Shown in pieces: positions 1 through 7,974 of a stretch of DNA of 12,115 bases. Positions within the stretch are counted from its first letter, which is position 1. Each line of letters begins with the position of its first letter. This DNA is from an uncultured Ruminococcus sp. (lineage in GTDB: Bacteria > Bacillota > Clostridia > Oscillospirales > CAG-272), in NCBI GenBank assembly GCA_902783905.1, contig CACZSP010000017.1, forward strand, positions 1 to 12,115, written 5' to 3'. The notes under the pieces were generated by a model. That model was not told the origin of the DNA. It searched no databases and saw nothing but the letters and a program-made list of their open reading frames with translations. The position numbers were made by a program, and so were the translations under genes.

Positions 1-11
1 AACGGCGATAA

Positions 12-1121
12 TTATCTGTTTTTTACGATTTTTTGGGCGAGATACTCCATACGCGGATACGCGTACTCAAAAAACGACCGGTAGGCCTCGCAGAAACGGT
101 TCTTTCCGTTTTCGTCGCGGTTCCTGCGGCATCCTCCGCGGCAGAGCGCAAGCCAGCGGCAGCCGTCGCATTCTGGAGAGAGCTTTTCAGAGTCCTCGAT
201 AAACCGCAGCTCCTTGCGGCGGGCGTCGACGTCGTCGAAGGAATCGGTCGTAAGATTTCCCAGCCGGAATGAGTCGAGCGCGTAGAAATCGCAGGGATAG
301 ACGCTTCCGTCCGATTCGATGAGATACTGCGGGGAACAAACCCCGCGCATCCCGCACTCCTCCGGCAGAATTCCGGCAAGTATGCCTATCCAGTTTTCGA
401 ACTCGCGGTTGTAAACAAAACTGCCTTTTTCGACGTCGGCAAACCAGAGATCGAAGCAGGAGCGGAGGAAGCTTCCGTACCTTACGGAATCAAGCGTCCA
501 CGGGGTGTCTTCGCCTCCCAGCGGGGCGATGCATGGAATGAACTGATGCCAGGCAAAGCCGTTTTTCCGAAGATAATTGTAAATCTTTGCGGGACTCCGC
601 GCCGCTTCGCCGGTGAGAACCGACAGAATATTGAAATCGGCGCCCGCTTTGCGCAGCAGCCCGGCGGCGCGAAGGACGTCCCGGCTGCTGCCTTTCCCGT
701 CGGGACGGCGGCGGTTTTTGTCGTTCAGCTCGGGAAAACCGTCGAAAGACAGGCCGCAAAGAAAGTGATTTTCGGCCAGAAACGCCGCCCATTGCTCATC
801 GATCAGCGTTCCGTTGGTCTGAAGGAACCAGTTTATACGGAATCCTTCGCTCTTTTTTTCGCCGGCGAAAGATACGGCGCGGCGGAAAAAATCAAGTCCG
901 GCAAGGGTCGGCTCTCCGCCCTGGAATCCGAGCGACAGGGTGCCGCCCGGGCCTTCGGTGCTTTCGGCTCTGGCGAGGGCTTTTTCGATTACCGTGCAAA
1001 GGCAGTCGTCCGTCATTATTCCCCTGACGGCGTGCTCCCGGTTCCGCATCTCGTCAGTGTAAAAGCAGTATTTGCATCGCAGATTGCAGGCGCCCGACGC
1101 GGGTTTTATCAGAAGATACAT
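12..1121 (-). CDS. Radical SAM/SPASM enzyme, anaerobic sulfatase-maturase type
   Basis: 369-residue radical SAM enzyme, apparently complete. The [4Fe-4S]-SAM motif CNLRCKYC has its cysteines at 12, 16 and 19, close to the N-terminus, as is usual for anaerobic sulfatase maturases (anSME). Family hallmarks follow in order: FQGGEP (66-71), LQTNG (100-104), LSFDG (124-128) and a C-terminal SPASM region with eight cysteines (256, 262, 277, 318, 321, 327, 331, 344) for two auxiliary Fe-S clusters. CDFY at 277-280 retains the Asp that in characterised anSMEs serves as catalytic base. anSMEs oxidise a Cys or Ser of a sulfatase to formylglycine; no sulfatase is visible here, so the substrate is unknown and another peptide substrate is possible. 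The gene starts 8 bp after the lipoprotein gene and has no clear Shine-Dalgarno sequence, so translation is probably coupled. Radical SAM/SPASM assignment is firm; the anSME role is inferred. Confidence 0.9.
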   Translation of the reverse strand: MYLLIKPASGACNLRCKYCFYTDEMRNREHAVRGIMTDDCLCTVIEKALARAESTEGPGGTLSLGFQGGEPTLAGLDFFRRAVSFAGEKKSEGFRINWFLQTNGTLIDEQWAAFLAENHFLCGLSFDGFPELNDKNRRRPDGKGSSRDVLRAAGLLRKAGADFNILSVLTGEAARSPAKIYNYLRKNGFAWHQFIPCIAPLGGEDTPWTLDSVRYGSFLRSCFDLWFADVEKGSFVYNREFENWIGILAGILPEECGMRGVCSPQYLIESDGSVYPCDFYALDSFRLGNLTTDSFDDVDARRKELRFIEDSEKLSPECDGCRWLALCRGGCRRNRDENGKNRFCEAYRSFFEYAYPRMEYLAQKIVKNR

Positions 1122-1129
1122 AAGAATCG

Positions 1130-2011
1130 TCAGTAGGTCGGCGTGTCAAGGCGCCATTTTCCGTCCTCGAGGACGAATTTGATCACCCTTTGGAATTCGC
1201 CGGTCTTTTTTTCGGCAGAATCGAAGTCGATATACGTCCCGTACGCAGTTATTTCGACGTTTACCGAATCGCTTCTCGACGGCTCGACGATCTTCATGGT
1301 GTCGAAGCGGTATTCGGTCTGTTTATCGAAAAACGGCTCGAACTGGTTGGATTTGAGAAGATACCCGCCGTTGCCGCTTTCGTCCTCCATATATCTTGCG
1401 AAAACGATACGGTCCTCGGTCTTGTATCCCTCGAAAACGGTGCGGTAGATAGCCGCAAGATACGAGGAAGAATAAACGGAGGATGCTTTTTCCTTGATTT
1501 CCGCGACCGTCTGGTAGGGACAGTCGACCCTGACCACGTCGAAGTTCCCGGGACTCGACTCGTCGTAAACGAATTCACGCTCGGGTTCGGTATAGTCTTC
1601 GAGAAGCATGCATGAAATATCTTTTCCTTCAAGGCGCAGCGTGTATTCCGACGCTCCTCCCGCTTTATCCCCGGCCTTTCCGTAGTTTTCCTTTTCGACG
1701 GCGTAGCGGTTCTTTTTTCCTTCCTTATCGTAAAACTTTACGACCTCGGTATAGGTTTCGTCGGGTATCGTCCAGTAATAAACTCCGGTCTCTTCGTCGT
1801 ATTTCGCGTTGTTGTCTCCCGACGACGTTTCCCTGTCGTATACCGGCAGACCCTGACCGAAAAAGATGTCGTTTATCTCGGCGGACGCCTCTATCAGAGC
1901 GACGAATTCGTCCTTTACCGACGCGAGGTCGGGAGCCCCGGACGAACATCCGGAAAAGAAAAGCAAAATCGACAAAGAGACAAGAATCCCTCCGGTTACG
2001 GCTTTTTTCAT
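1130..2011 (-). CDS. Putative lipoprotein of unknown function
   Basis: 293-residue secreted lipoprotein that I do not recognise. The N-terminus is a type II signal peptide: MKK, a hydrophobic stretch (about 8-19), then FSGC with the lipid-acceptor Cys at 22, so the mature protein should be anchored to the outer face of the membrane. The rest is hydrophilic and rich in Glu, Asp, Tyr and Ser. It has two further cysteines (134, 164) and ends in a strand-like segment (about 273-293, ending DGKWRLDTPTY) that loosely recalls the end of NTF2-like domains; that resemblance is weak and not a family call. The start is well supported by a strong Shine-Dalgarno sequence AAGGGAG 7 nt before ATG. It lies 75 bp after gyrA and 8 bp before the radical SAM gene, forming a tight pair with the latter. 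There is no clear own promoter in the gap, so it may depend on read-through from gyrA. Confidence 0.8.
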   Translation of the reverse strand: MKKAVTGGILVSLSILLFFSGCSSGAPDLASVKDEFVALIEASAEINDIFFGQGLPVYDRETSSGDNNAKYDEETGVYYWTIPDETYTEVVKFYDKEGKKNRYAVEKENYGKAGDKAGGASEYTLRLEGKDISCMLLEDYTEPEREFVYDESSPGNFDVVRVDCPYQTVAEIKEKASSVYSSSYLAAIYRTVFEGYKTEDRIVFARYMEDESGNGGYLLKSNQFEPFFDKQTEYRFDTMKIVEPSRSDSVNVEITAYGTYIDFDSAEKKTGEFQRVIKFVLEDGKWRLDTPTY

Positions 2012-2035
2012 TTCAGCACTCCCTTCCGTAAGCTG

Positions 2036-2085
2036 CCGGCGACCGGTTGCCGCCGGACTGTCAGGAACCCGCGGTTTTCCGACAG
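2036..2085. other. Two hairpins in the gyrA-lipoprotein gap
   Basis: The 75-bp gap after gyrA contains two adjacent inverted repeats. Nearest gyrA, CTGTC (2058-2062) pairs with GACAG (2081-2085), with inner GGAACC and GGTTTTCC arms. Next, CCGGCG (2036-2041) pairs with CGCCGG (2051-2056). Neither is followed on the minus strand by a T-tract, so they are not canonical intrinsic terminators. They could protect the gyrA 3' end, weaken read-through into the lipoprotein gene or be processing sites. Confidence 0.5.
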
Positions 2086-2086
2086 C

Positions 2087-4615
2087 TCATATTTCTTCCG
2101 GTTCGTCTCCGGTTTCCGGAGTCTGCTCCGGCGTTTCTTCCGAACCGTCCGCCGCCGTTTCGTCATCATCGTCGCCACCCGCGGCGACCGTCGTGAAGCT
2201 GACGCACTTCTGGCCTTCGGACAGACGCATGACGATGACTCCGGCCGCGTACTGCGAATAGGTCGAAATACCCGCGATATGCGTGCGTATGATAGTGCCG
2301 GAATCGGTGATGACCATCAGGTCGTCGCTGTCGCAGACGGCGGAAATGCCTATGAGCGCACCCGTTCTTTCGGTGATATTGTGGCAGCGGAAGCCCATCG
2401 TCCCGCGGTTGACCATCGTGCGGAACTCCTCGAACTCGGTGCGTTTGCCGTAGCCGTTTTCTGTGACCGTGAGGAGGTTTCTGCCCTCTTCGACCGTCAC
2501 GGCTCCGACGACTCTGTCGCCGTCGCGCAGTTTTATGCCGCGCACGCCGCGCGATACTCTTCCCATGCACCTTGCCGTTTCCTCCGGGAAGCGGTTGGCG
2601 ATGCCGTTGGCGGTCGCTATCATTATATCCTTCGTTCCGTCGGTAAAGAGGACCGAAATGAGCTCGTCGTCGTCGTCGAGGTTGATGGCTCTCTTTCCTC
2701 CGCGGCGCTGATACTCGTATTCGCTGAGTTTGGTGCGCTTGATTATGCCGTTCTTCGTCACGGCGGTGAGATAACGCCCGTCGGCGCCCTCGAAGCTGTC
2801 GACCGCGACGATCTCGGTCATCTTTTCGCCCGGCTCGAGCTCCAGGATGTTTGCGATGTTCGTGCCCTTCGCGTTCCTGCCCGATTCGGGGATGGTGTAC
2901 GCCTTGCGCATAAAGACCTTGCCGCGGTTTGTGAATATCATCAGGTTGGAGTGACTGTAAACGACGAGGACTTTTTCGATGAAATCCTCCTCCTTGGTCG
3001 TCATACCGATGATGCCCTTTCCGCCGCGGTTCTGAGCCGTGTAGGTATCGGCGGGAAGACGCTTGATATATCCGGCGTGTGTGACGGTTATGGCGCAGTC
3101 GTGCTTTTCGATGAGATCCTCGATCTGAATGTCGTCCTCCGCCTCGACGATCTCTGTGCGGCGCGGATCCGAATACTTTCTCTTGATCTCGAGCATCTCG
3201 TTCTTTATGATATCTTTGACCCTGCCGATGTCCGAAAGGATCTCGCGGAGTTCTTCGATGCGCAGGTTGAGATTTTTCAGCTCTTCGAGAACCTTGTCGA
3301 TTTCGAGACCGGTAAGGCGTCCGAGCGTCATTTCGACGATCGCCTGAGCCTGAACGTCGGTTAGTCCGTATCTTTCGCTTAACTTCTGTTTGGATTCGGG
3401 TATGGACGCCGAGCTCTTCATCAGGGCGACGATCTCGTCGATATTGTCGATGGCGATCCTGTAGCCCTCGAGTATGTGCGCCCTTGCCAGCGCCTTTTCA
3501 AGCTCGAACCGGCAGCGGCGGGTGACCACAGACTCCTGATGCGCTATATACTCGTCGAGAATTTTCGCGAGGGGAAGGATCTTCGGCTCGCCGTTAACGA
3601 GCGAGAGCATGTTGACGGCGCAGGTGTCCTCCATCTGCGAATACTTGTACAGCTGTTTGAGTATTATTTCGCCGTTTGCGTCGCGGCGGTATTCGATGAC
3701 GATGCGCATGCCGTTTCTGCCCGACTCGTCGCGCATATCGGTTATGCCTTCGATGCGTTTCTCGCGGTGCAGATTGGCTATCGCCTCGCAAAGCAGACTC
3801 TTGTTGACTCCGTAGGGAATCTCGGTGACTATGATCCGGTGATGTTCCTCCTCCACCCTGGCACGGGCGCGGACGGTTATCCTGCCCTTGCCGGTCAGGT
3901 ACGCCTCCTTGATGCCGTTGGTGCCGTAAATGACGGCGGCTGTCGGGAAATCCGGCCCTTTGATATACTCCATCAGGTCGAAAACGCTGCAGTCGGGGTG
4001 CTCCATGCGGTAGATGGTCGCGTCTATCGTCTCGCCGAGATTGTGCGGCGGGATGTTCGTGGCCATACCGACGGCGATACCGACGGCTCCGTTGACGAGC
4101 AGGTTCGGGAAACGGGAAGGAAGAACCGACGGCTCCTCGCGGCGGTTGTCGAAGTTGCGGTCCATGACGACGACGTTCTTGTCGATGTCGCGCATCATCT
4201 CCTCGGCGATCTTCGCCATTCTCGCCTCGGTGTAACGGTACGCCGCGGGCGGGTCTCCGTCTACCGATCCGAAGTTTCCGTGTCCTTCGACCAGCGGATA
4301 GCGGAGCGAGAAATCCTGCGCCATTCTGACCATCGTGCCGTAAACGGCGGCGTCGCCGTGAGGATGGTAGCGTCCGAGAACGTTACCGACCGTCGTAGCC
4401 GATTTGCAGAAGGGTTTGTCTGCCGTCAGATGGTCCTCGTACATTGCCCACATGACGCGGCGCTGACCCGGCTTCATGCCGTCGCGGACGTCGGGAAGGG
4501 CGCGTGAGGTTATTACCGACATGGCGTATTCGATGAATGAGCTTTTCAGCTCGTGCTCCATCTCGACGTTGAGTATTTTCTGATCCTTGAATGAAATATC
4601 TTCTCTGTGTTCCAC
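2087..4615 (-). CDS. gyrA: DNA gyrase subunit A
   Basis: 842-residue GyrA, the DNA-breaking and rejoining subunit of gyrase, which with GyrB introduces negative supercoils using ATP. The breakage-reunion domain begins near residue 35 and includes QRRVMW (51-56), HPHGD (84-88) and the active-site Tyr 128 in RYTEARM. A coiled-coil region (about 365-480) and a six-bladed beta-pinwheel C-terminal domain (about 500-808) follow, with NRGGKG at 529-534 as the GyrA box and a second RRGGK at 637-641. The tail (about 815-842) is very acidic, 14 of the last 29 residues. The start codon is GTG, backed by GGAG 7 nt upstream; the kinase gene ends 15 bp before it. Residues Ala89 and Gly93 align with E. coli Ser83 and Asp87 of the quinolone-resistance region. 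ParC is the alternative, but position beside gyrB, the GyrA box and length favour GyrA. Confidence 0.98.
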   Translation of the reverse strand: MEHREDISFKDQKILNVEMEHELKSSFIEYAMSVITSRALPDVRDGMKPGQRRVMWAMYEDHLTADKPFCKSATTVGNVLGRYHPHGDAAVYGTMVRMAQDFSLRYPLVEGHGNFGSVDGDPPAAYRYTEARMAKIAEEMMRDIDKNVVVMDRNFDNRREEPSVLPSRFPNLLVNGAVGIAVGMATNIPPHNLGETIDATIYRMEHPDCSVFDLMEYIKGPDFPTAAVIYGTNGIKEAYLTGKGRITVRARARVEEEHHRIIVTEIPYGVNKSLLCEAIANLHREKRIEGITDMRDESGRNGMRIVIEYRRDANGEIILKQLYKYSQMEDTCAVNMLSLVNGEPKILPLAKILDEYIAHQESVVTRRCRFELEKALARAHILEGYRIAIDNIDEIVALMKSSASIPESKQKLSERYGLTDVQAQAIVEMTLGRLTGLEIDKVLEELKNLNLRIEELREILSDIGRVKDIIKNEMLEIKRKYSDPRRTEIVEAEDDIQIEDLIEKHDCAITVTHAGYIKRLPADTYTAQNRGGKGIIGMTTKEEDFIEKVLVVYSHSNLMIFTNRGKVFMRKAYTIPESGRNAKGTNIANILELEPGEKMTEIVAVDSFEGADGRYLTAVTKNGIIKRTKLSEYEYQRRGGKRAINLDDDDELISVLFTDGTKDIMIATANGIANRFPEETARCMGRVSRGVRGIKLRDGDRVVGAVTVEEGRNLLTVTENGYGKRTEFEEFRTMVNRGTMGFRCHNITERTGALIGISAVCDSDDLMVITDSGTIIRTHIAGISTYSQYAAGVIVMRLSEGQKCVSFTTVAAGGDDDDETAADGSEETPEQTPETGDEPEEI

Positions 4616-4630
4616 TTTACGGCTCCAAAA

Positions 4631-5578
4631 TCACATCAGTTTCAGTATCTCGTCCACGCCTTCCTTTGTCGGAAGGGTGGTGCCTTCGAGCACTATCTTG
4701 GCTCCGGCGCAGGCGGAAGCGTAGCGCAGCGCCGCGGCGTCGTCCATTCCGAGAGCGTATCTCGCGGCGCCGAAGCCGGCGAGGAAGGTGTCTCCCGCTC
4801 CCGAAAATCCGCGCAGTTCGACCGGCGCCGCTTCGCAGAAGAAGGTCTTTCCCTTGCTTATCCCCAGGGCGCCCTTCGGCCCCATTGTGCAGAGAACCGT
4901 GTCGATACCGTATTTGGCGGCGACTTTTGCACATGCTTTTTCCATGAACCCGGGAGTTCCCTGTGGATCCTGCGGAAAGGTTTTGCACATTCCGGTCCTG
5001 CGCAGCAGTCCGATCAGTTCGTCGGTGTTTGGCTTAATGATATCAGGCGACGACTGTATCCCGTTTATCAGAGCGTCTCCGTCGCAGTCGAGGATGACCT
5101 TCCTTCCGAGCGACTTTTCCGCAGCCACAAGGTCGCGGTAGGCGGTTTTTTCAACACCCTGTGGAAAACTTCCGCACATATACACGACTTCGGCGTCGTC
5201 CTGAAGAAAACTCTGTGTAAGGGCTTCGTATTCCTCCGGAGTGACGGGACCGCCTTTCTCGTTGAACTCGGTGCAGAGGCGGTTGCAGTCGGTCACCTTG
5301 GTATTGACCCTGATGCCGCACGCGGTCCCGGTGTACTTCGCCTTAAGTCCCTCGGCGGCGATGATCTTCTCGCAGAGCTCGCCGTAAAGCCCTCCGGTAA
5401 AAGCGTAATAGGTGACTTCAAAACCGAGGCGGTGCAGGACGACCGAAACGTTTGCGCCCTTGGAGCCCTGCGATGTGACCGTCCTTGCCGCCCGGTTCAT
5501 GTGGCCGGGATTCATCGGATCCGACAGATAAAGCGCTCTGTCGATGCCGGGATTGAGAGATAAAACTGCAAATTTCAT
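4631..5578 (-). CDS. PfkB-family hexose-phosphate kinase (1-phosphofructokinase-like)
   Basis: 315-residue ribokinase-fold (PfkB family) kinase of the 1-phosphofructokinase/tagatose-6-phosphate kinase subgroup. Visible motifs are SLNPGID (7-13, substrate loop), SKGANVSVVLHRLG (39-52), RVNTKVTD (90-97), IKPNTDEL (181-188), TMGPKGALG (231-239) and the anion-hole/catalytic motif GAGDTF (260-265) with Asp263 as likely catalytic base. Members phosphorylate fructose-1-phosphate, tagatose-6-phosphate or fructose-6-phosphate with ATP in the cytoplasm; the exact sugar cannot be read from the sequence. Length is normal. The gene sits between gyrB (23 bp upstream) and gyrA (15 bp downstream) on the same strand, so it is probably co-transcribed with them. 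An AAGAG ribosome site lies 8 nt before the ATG. No PTS transporter or DeoR-type regulator of a fructose operon is nearby. Composition does not look foreign by eye. Confidence 0.92.
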   Translation of the reverse strand: MKFAVLSLNPGIDRALYLSDPMNPGHMNRAARTVTSQGSKGANVSVVLHRLGFEVTYYAFTGGLYGELCEKIIAAEGLKAKYTGTACGIRVNTKVTDCNRLCTEFNEKGGPVTPEEYEALTQSFLQDDAEVVYMCGSFPQGVEKTAYRDLVAAEKSLGRKVILDCDGDALINGIQSSPDIIKPNTDELIGLLRRTGMCKTFPQDPQGTPGFMEKACAKVAAKYGIDTVLCTMGPKGALGISKGKTFFCEAAPVELRGFSGAGDTFLAGFGAARYALGMDDAAALRYASACAGAKIVLEGTTLPTKEGVDEILKLM

Positions 5579-5601
5579 AATTATGACTCTTTTCGGTTTG
5601 A

Positions 5602-7659
5602 TCAGACGTCGAGATTTTCCGCGTATTTCGCGTTTTCTTCGATGAAAACGCGGCGCGGCTCGACCTTGTCGCCCATCAGGAGCGAGAAGGCGGCGTCGCA
5701 GGCGAGAGCGTCTTCTATCGTGACCTTTTTGAGGGTGCGTTTCTCGGGGTCCATCGTCGTTTCCCAGAGCTGTTCGGCGTCCATTTCACCGAGACCCTTG
5801 TATCTGTCGGCTTCGACTCCGTTCGTGCCCAGCTCCTCGATAAAGCGGTCTCTCTCCTCATCCGAGAAAGCGTATCTTTCGCCTCCGCTGCGCCCTCTCT
5901 TGTATACCTTGTAAAGGGGCGGCTGGGCGAGGAAGACGTGCCCGTCGTCTATCAGCTGCTTCATGTGTCTGAAGAAGAAGGTCAGAAGCAGGATCCTGAT
6001 ATGCGAACCGTCGACGTCGGCATCGGCCATGATTATTATCTTTCCGTAGCGCAGCTTGGTGATATCGAAATCCTCGCCGATACCGCATCCGAGCGCCTGG
6101 ATTATCGGAATGAGCGAAACGTTGGAATAAACCTTGTCAAGCCGGCTCTTTTCGACGTTCAGCACCTTTCCGCGAAGCGGAAGTATCGCCTGGTATCTCG
6201 ACTCTCTGCCGGATTTTGCCGAGCCGCCGGCGGAATCTCCCTCGACCAGGTATATCTCGGTGAGAGAGGCGTCTCTTTCCTGGCAGTCGGCAAGCTTTCC
6301 GGGAAGGGAAGAGCCCTCCAAGAGTCCTTTTCTTCTTGTAAGCTCTCTTGCCTTTCTCGCCGCTTCCCTTGCGCGTGAGGCGGCAAGAGCTTTGTCGAGG
6401 ATGGCGCGGGCGGTCGAGGGATTCTCCTCAAGATATTCGGAAAATCTCGTGCTGACCGTGCTGTCGACGAGTGCGCGTATTTCCGAGTTTCCGAGCTTCG
6501 CCTTCGTCTGGCTTTCGAACTGCGCGTCCTCCAGCTTGACGCTGATGATCGCGACGATTCCTTCTCTTACGTCCTCTCCCGACAGAGCCTTGTCTGAGGA
6601 GGAAAGGATGTTGTTCTTTCTTGCGTAGTCGTTAAGGACCCTGGTCAGCGCCGTCTTGAAGCCGGTCTCGTGAGTTCCGCCCTCGACGGTGTTCATATTG
6701 TTGGCAAAGGTCAGTATCGTCTCGGTGTACGAGGTGTTGTACTGCAGCGCCACCTCCGCCTGGCTGGTTCCCTTTTCGCCGCGCATATAGATGACGTCGG
6801 GATGAACTGCCTCGGAGTGCTTCTGCTCGGTCAGGAAGCTTACGAAATTGCGTATGCCGCCCTCGAACTGCAGATCGATATGCTTGAACGAGCCGTCGTC
6901 GTTTACGACCCGCCTGTCGGTCAGAATTATCCTGATTCCGCCGTTGAGGAACGCCTGCTCGCGCATGCGGTTCAGCAGAATATCGTACTCGAATACTGTC
7001 GTTTCAAAGATTTCGTGATCGGGTTTGAAGGTGACGGTGACTCCGTGGCGCTTTTCGTCCTCGCCCACCGGCCCCTCACACCTGAAGGGACGCGCGACCG
7101 AGCCCTTTTCGAACCTTTCGGTATATCTTATACCGTCCACAACGTCGACCAGCTCAAGCCACTCCGAAAGGGCGTTGACGACCGACGCTCCGACGCCGTG
7201 CAGACCTCCGGCGATCTTGTATCCCTCGCCTCCGAATTTTCCTCCGGCGTGAAGGATCGTATATACGACCTCCGGAGTCGGTATTCCCTGCGTCGGGTGT
7301 ATTCCGGCTGGAATTCCGCGTCCGTTGTCCTCGACCGTCACGCTGTTGTCCTCGTTTACGGTCACCTGTATAAGATCGCAGTGCCCGGCGAGCGCCTCGT
7401 CGATGGAGTTGTCGACGATCTCGTTTACAAGATGGTGAAGCCCTCTGGACGACGTCGTTCCGATGTACATTCCGGGGCGTTTTCTGACAGCGTCGAGACC
7501 TTCAAGCACCTGTATTTGATTTTCCGTGTAGACGTTGTCTTCGACGGCTGTGATCAGCTCTCCCTTGTCCTCGTCAAGTTCTATCAGCTCGGGGGGAGAA
7601 AGTTCTTCTTCCGTCGTTTCGTCGATTTCTTCCTCTGGTGTAATCTTTTCCTCAGGCAT
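5602..7659 (-). CDS. gyrB: DNA gyrase subunit B
   Basis: 685-residue GyrB, the ATPase subunit of gyrase. The GHKL ATPase domain shows EIVDNSIDEA (80-89), EDNGRGIP (110-117) and the ATP-lid region HAGGKFGGEGYK...GGLHGVGASVVNALS (137-165). The transducer domain follows, then the TOPRIM domain with EGDSAGGSAK (473-482; Glu473) and DADVDGSHIR (546-555; Asp546, Asp548), and the C-terminal RYKGLGEM motif (619-626). It ends in the usual ...ENLDV. ParE is the alternative, but the location next to recF and remB supports GyrB. The ATG overlaps the remB stop (TAATG), and AGAGG about 9 nt upstream is a good ribosome site, so translation is probably coupled. Unusual: the N-terminus is about 35 residues longer than in B. 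subtilis GyrB and very acidic, 18 of the first 43 residues being Asp or Glu. No Met between 1 and 63 offers a shorter start. Confidence 0.98.
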   Translation of the reverse strand: MPEEKITPEEEIDETTEEELSPPELIELDEDKGELITAVEDNVYTENQIQVLEGLDAVRKRPGMYIGTTSSRGLHHLVNEIVDNSIDEALAGHCDLIQVTVNEDNSVTVEDNGRGIPAGIHPTQGIPTPEVVYTILHAGGKFGGEGYKIAGGLHGVGASVVNALSEWLELVDVVDGIRYTERFEKGSVARPFRCEGPVGEDEKRHGVTVTFKPDHEIFETTVFEYDILLNRMREQAFLNGGIRIILTDRRVVNDDGSFKHIDLQFEGGIRNFVSFLTEQKHSEAVHPDVIYMRGEKGTSQAEVALQYNTSYTETILTFANNMNTVEGGTHETGFKTALTRVLNDYARKNNILSSSDKALSGEDVREGIVAIISVKLEDAQFESQTKAKLGNSEIRALVDSTVSTRFSEYLEENPSTARAILDKALAASRAREAARKARELTRRKGLLEGSSLPGKLADCQERDASLTEIYLVEGDSAGGSAKSGRESRYQAILPLRGKVLNVEKSRLDKVYSNVSLIPIIQALGCGIGEDFDITKLRYGKIIIMADADVDGSHIRILLLTFFFRHMKQLIDDGHVFLAQPPLYKVYKRGRSGGERYAFSDEERDRFIEELGTNGVEADRYKGLGEMDAEQLWETTMDPEKRTLKKVTIEDALACDAAFSLLMGDKVEPRRVFIEENAKYAENLDV

Positions 7660-7973
7660 TAAAGAATTCCTCTGCTTTCGATTTCTGTCTTGATTATTCC
7701 GCTTTTCAGTCTCTGATAGAGAACCAAGCTTGAAAACTCCGAAAAACAGACTTTAATATCTCCGTTTTTCCGGTTTCCCTGCTTTTTTCCGTCGTAATAA
7801 ACTATAAATGATTTAGGAATGTCGTTTCCGGCCGATTCGGTTATTCCTTTTTTTTCGGATAACGACAGGAACTTTTTCGTGTCGGCTGACGACAAAGTCG
7901 ACGTGTCGGTGTCGAATATTCCGATTATGTTGCCGACCGGTATGCTTTTATCCGGTCCGACCGCAATATACAT
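7659..7973 (-). CDS. remB: RemB-like DUF370 family protein
   Basis: 104-residue DUF370 protein resembling RemB (YaaB) of B. subtilis. Shared features are the start MYIAVG, the IGIFD segment (18-22), DIPKSFIVYY (51-60), FSEFSSLVLYQR (77-88) and the position between recF and gyrB. RemB family members are small proteins connected with extracellular-matrix gene control in Bacillus; the related RemA is a DNA-binding activator. Whether this protein binds DNA is not known. It is somewhat longer than the roughly 80 residues of B. subtilis RemB, with extra residues around 30-50 and 60-75. Its ATG follows the recF stop by 1 bp (TGAAATG) and its stop overlaps the gyrB start by 1 bp, so it is embedded in a translationally coupled unit. 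Family assignment is confident from motifs plus synteny. Confidence 0.85.
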   Translation of the reverse strand: MYIAVGPDKSIPVGNIIGIFDTDTSTLSSADTKKFLSLSEKKGITESAGNDIPKSFIVYYDGKKQGNRKNGDIKVCFSEFSSLVLYQRLKSGIIKTEIESRGIL

Positions 7974-7974
7974 T

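Noticed and set aside
12..1121. The SPASM enzyme as part of a RiPP peptide cluster
   Set aside because: No small precursor-like gene or transporter lies next to it in the window, and its motifs fit the sulfatase-maturase group.
5160..5168. TGTGGAAAA, a DnaA-box-like sequence inside the kinase gene
   Set aside because: A single isolated 8-of-9 match within coding sequence is expected by chance; no cluster around it.
2279..7662. Long open frames on the plus strand opposite gyrA, the kinase and gyrB (for example 2279-3364, 3476-4507, 4607-5563, 6670-7662)
   Set aside because: They lie wholly antisense to strongly recognised genes, encode no recognisable motifs and arise from the codon bias of the real strand.
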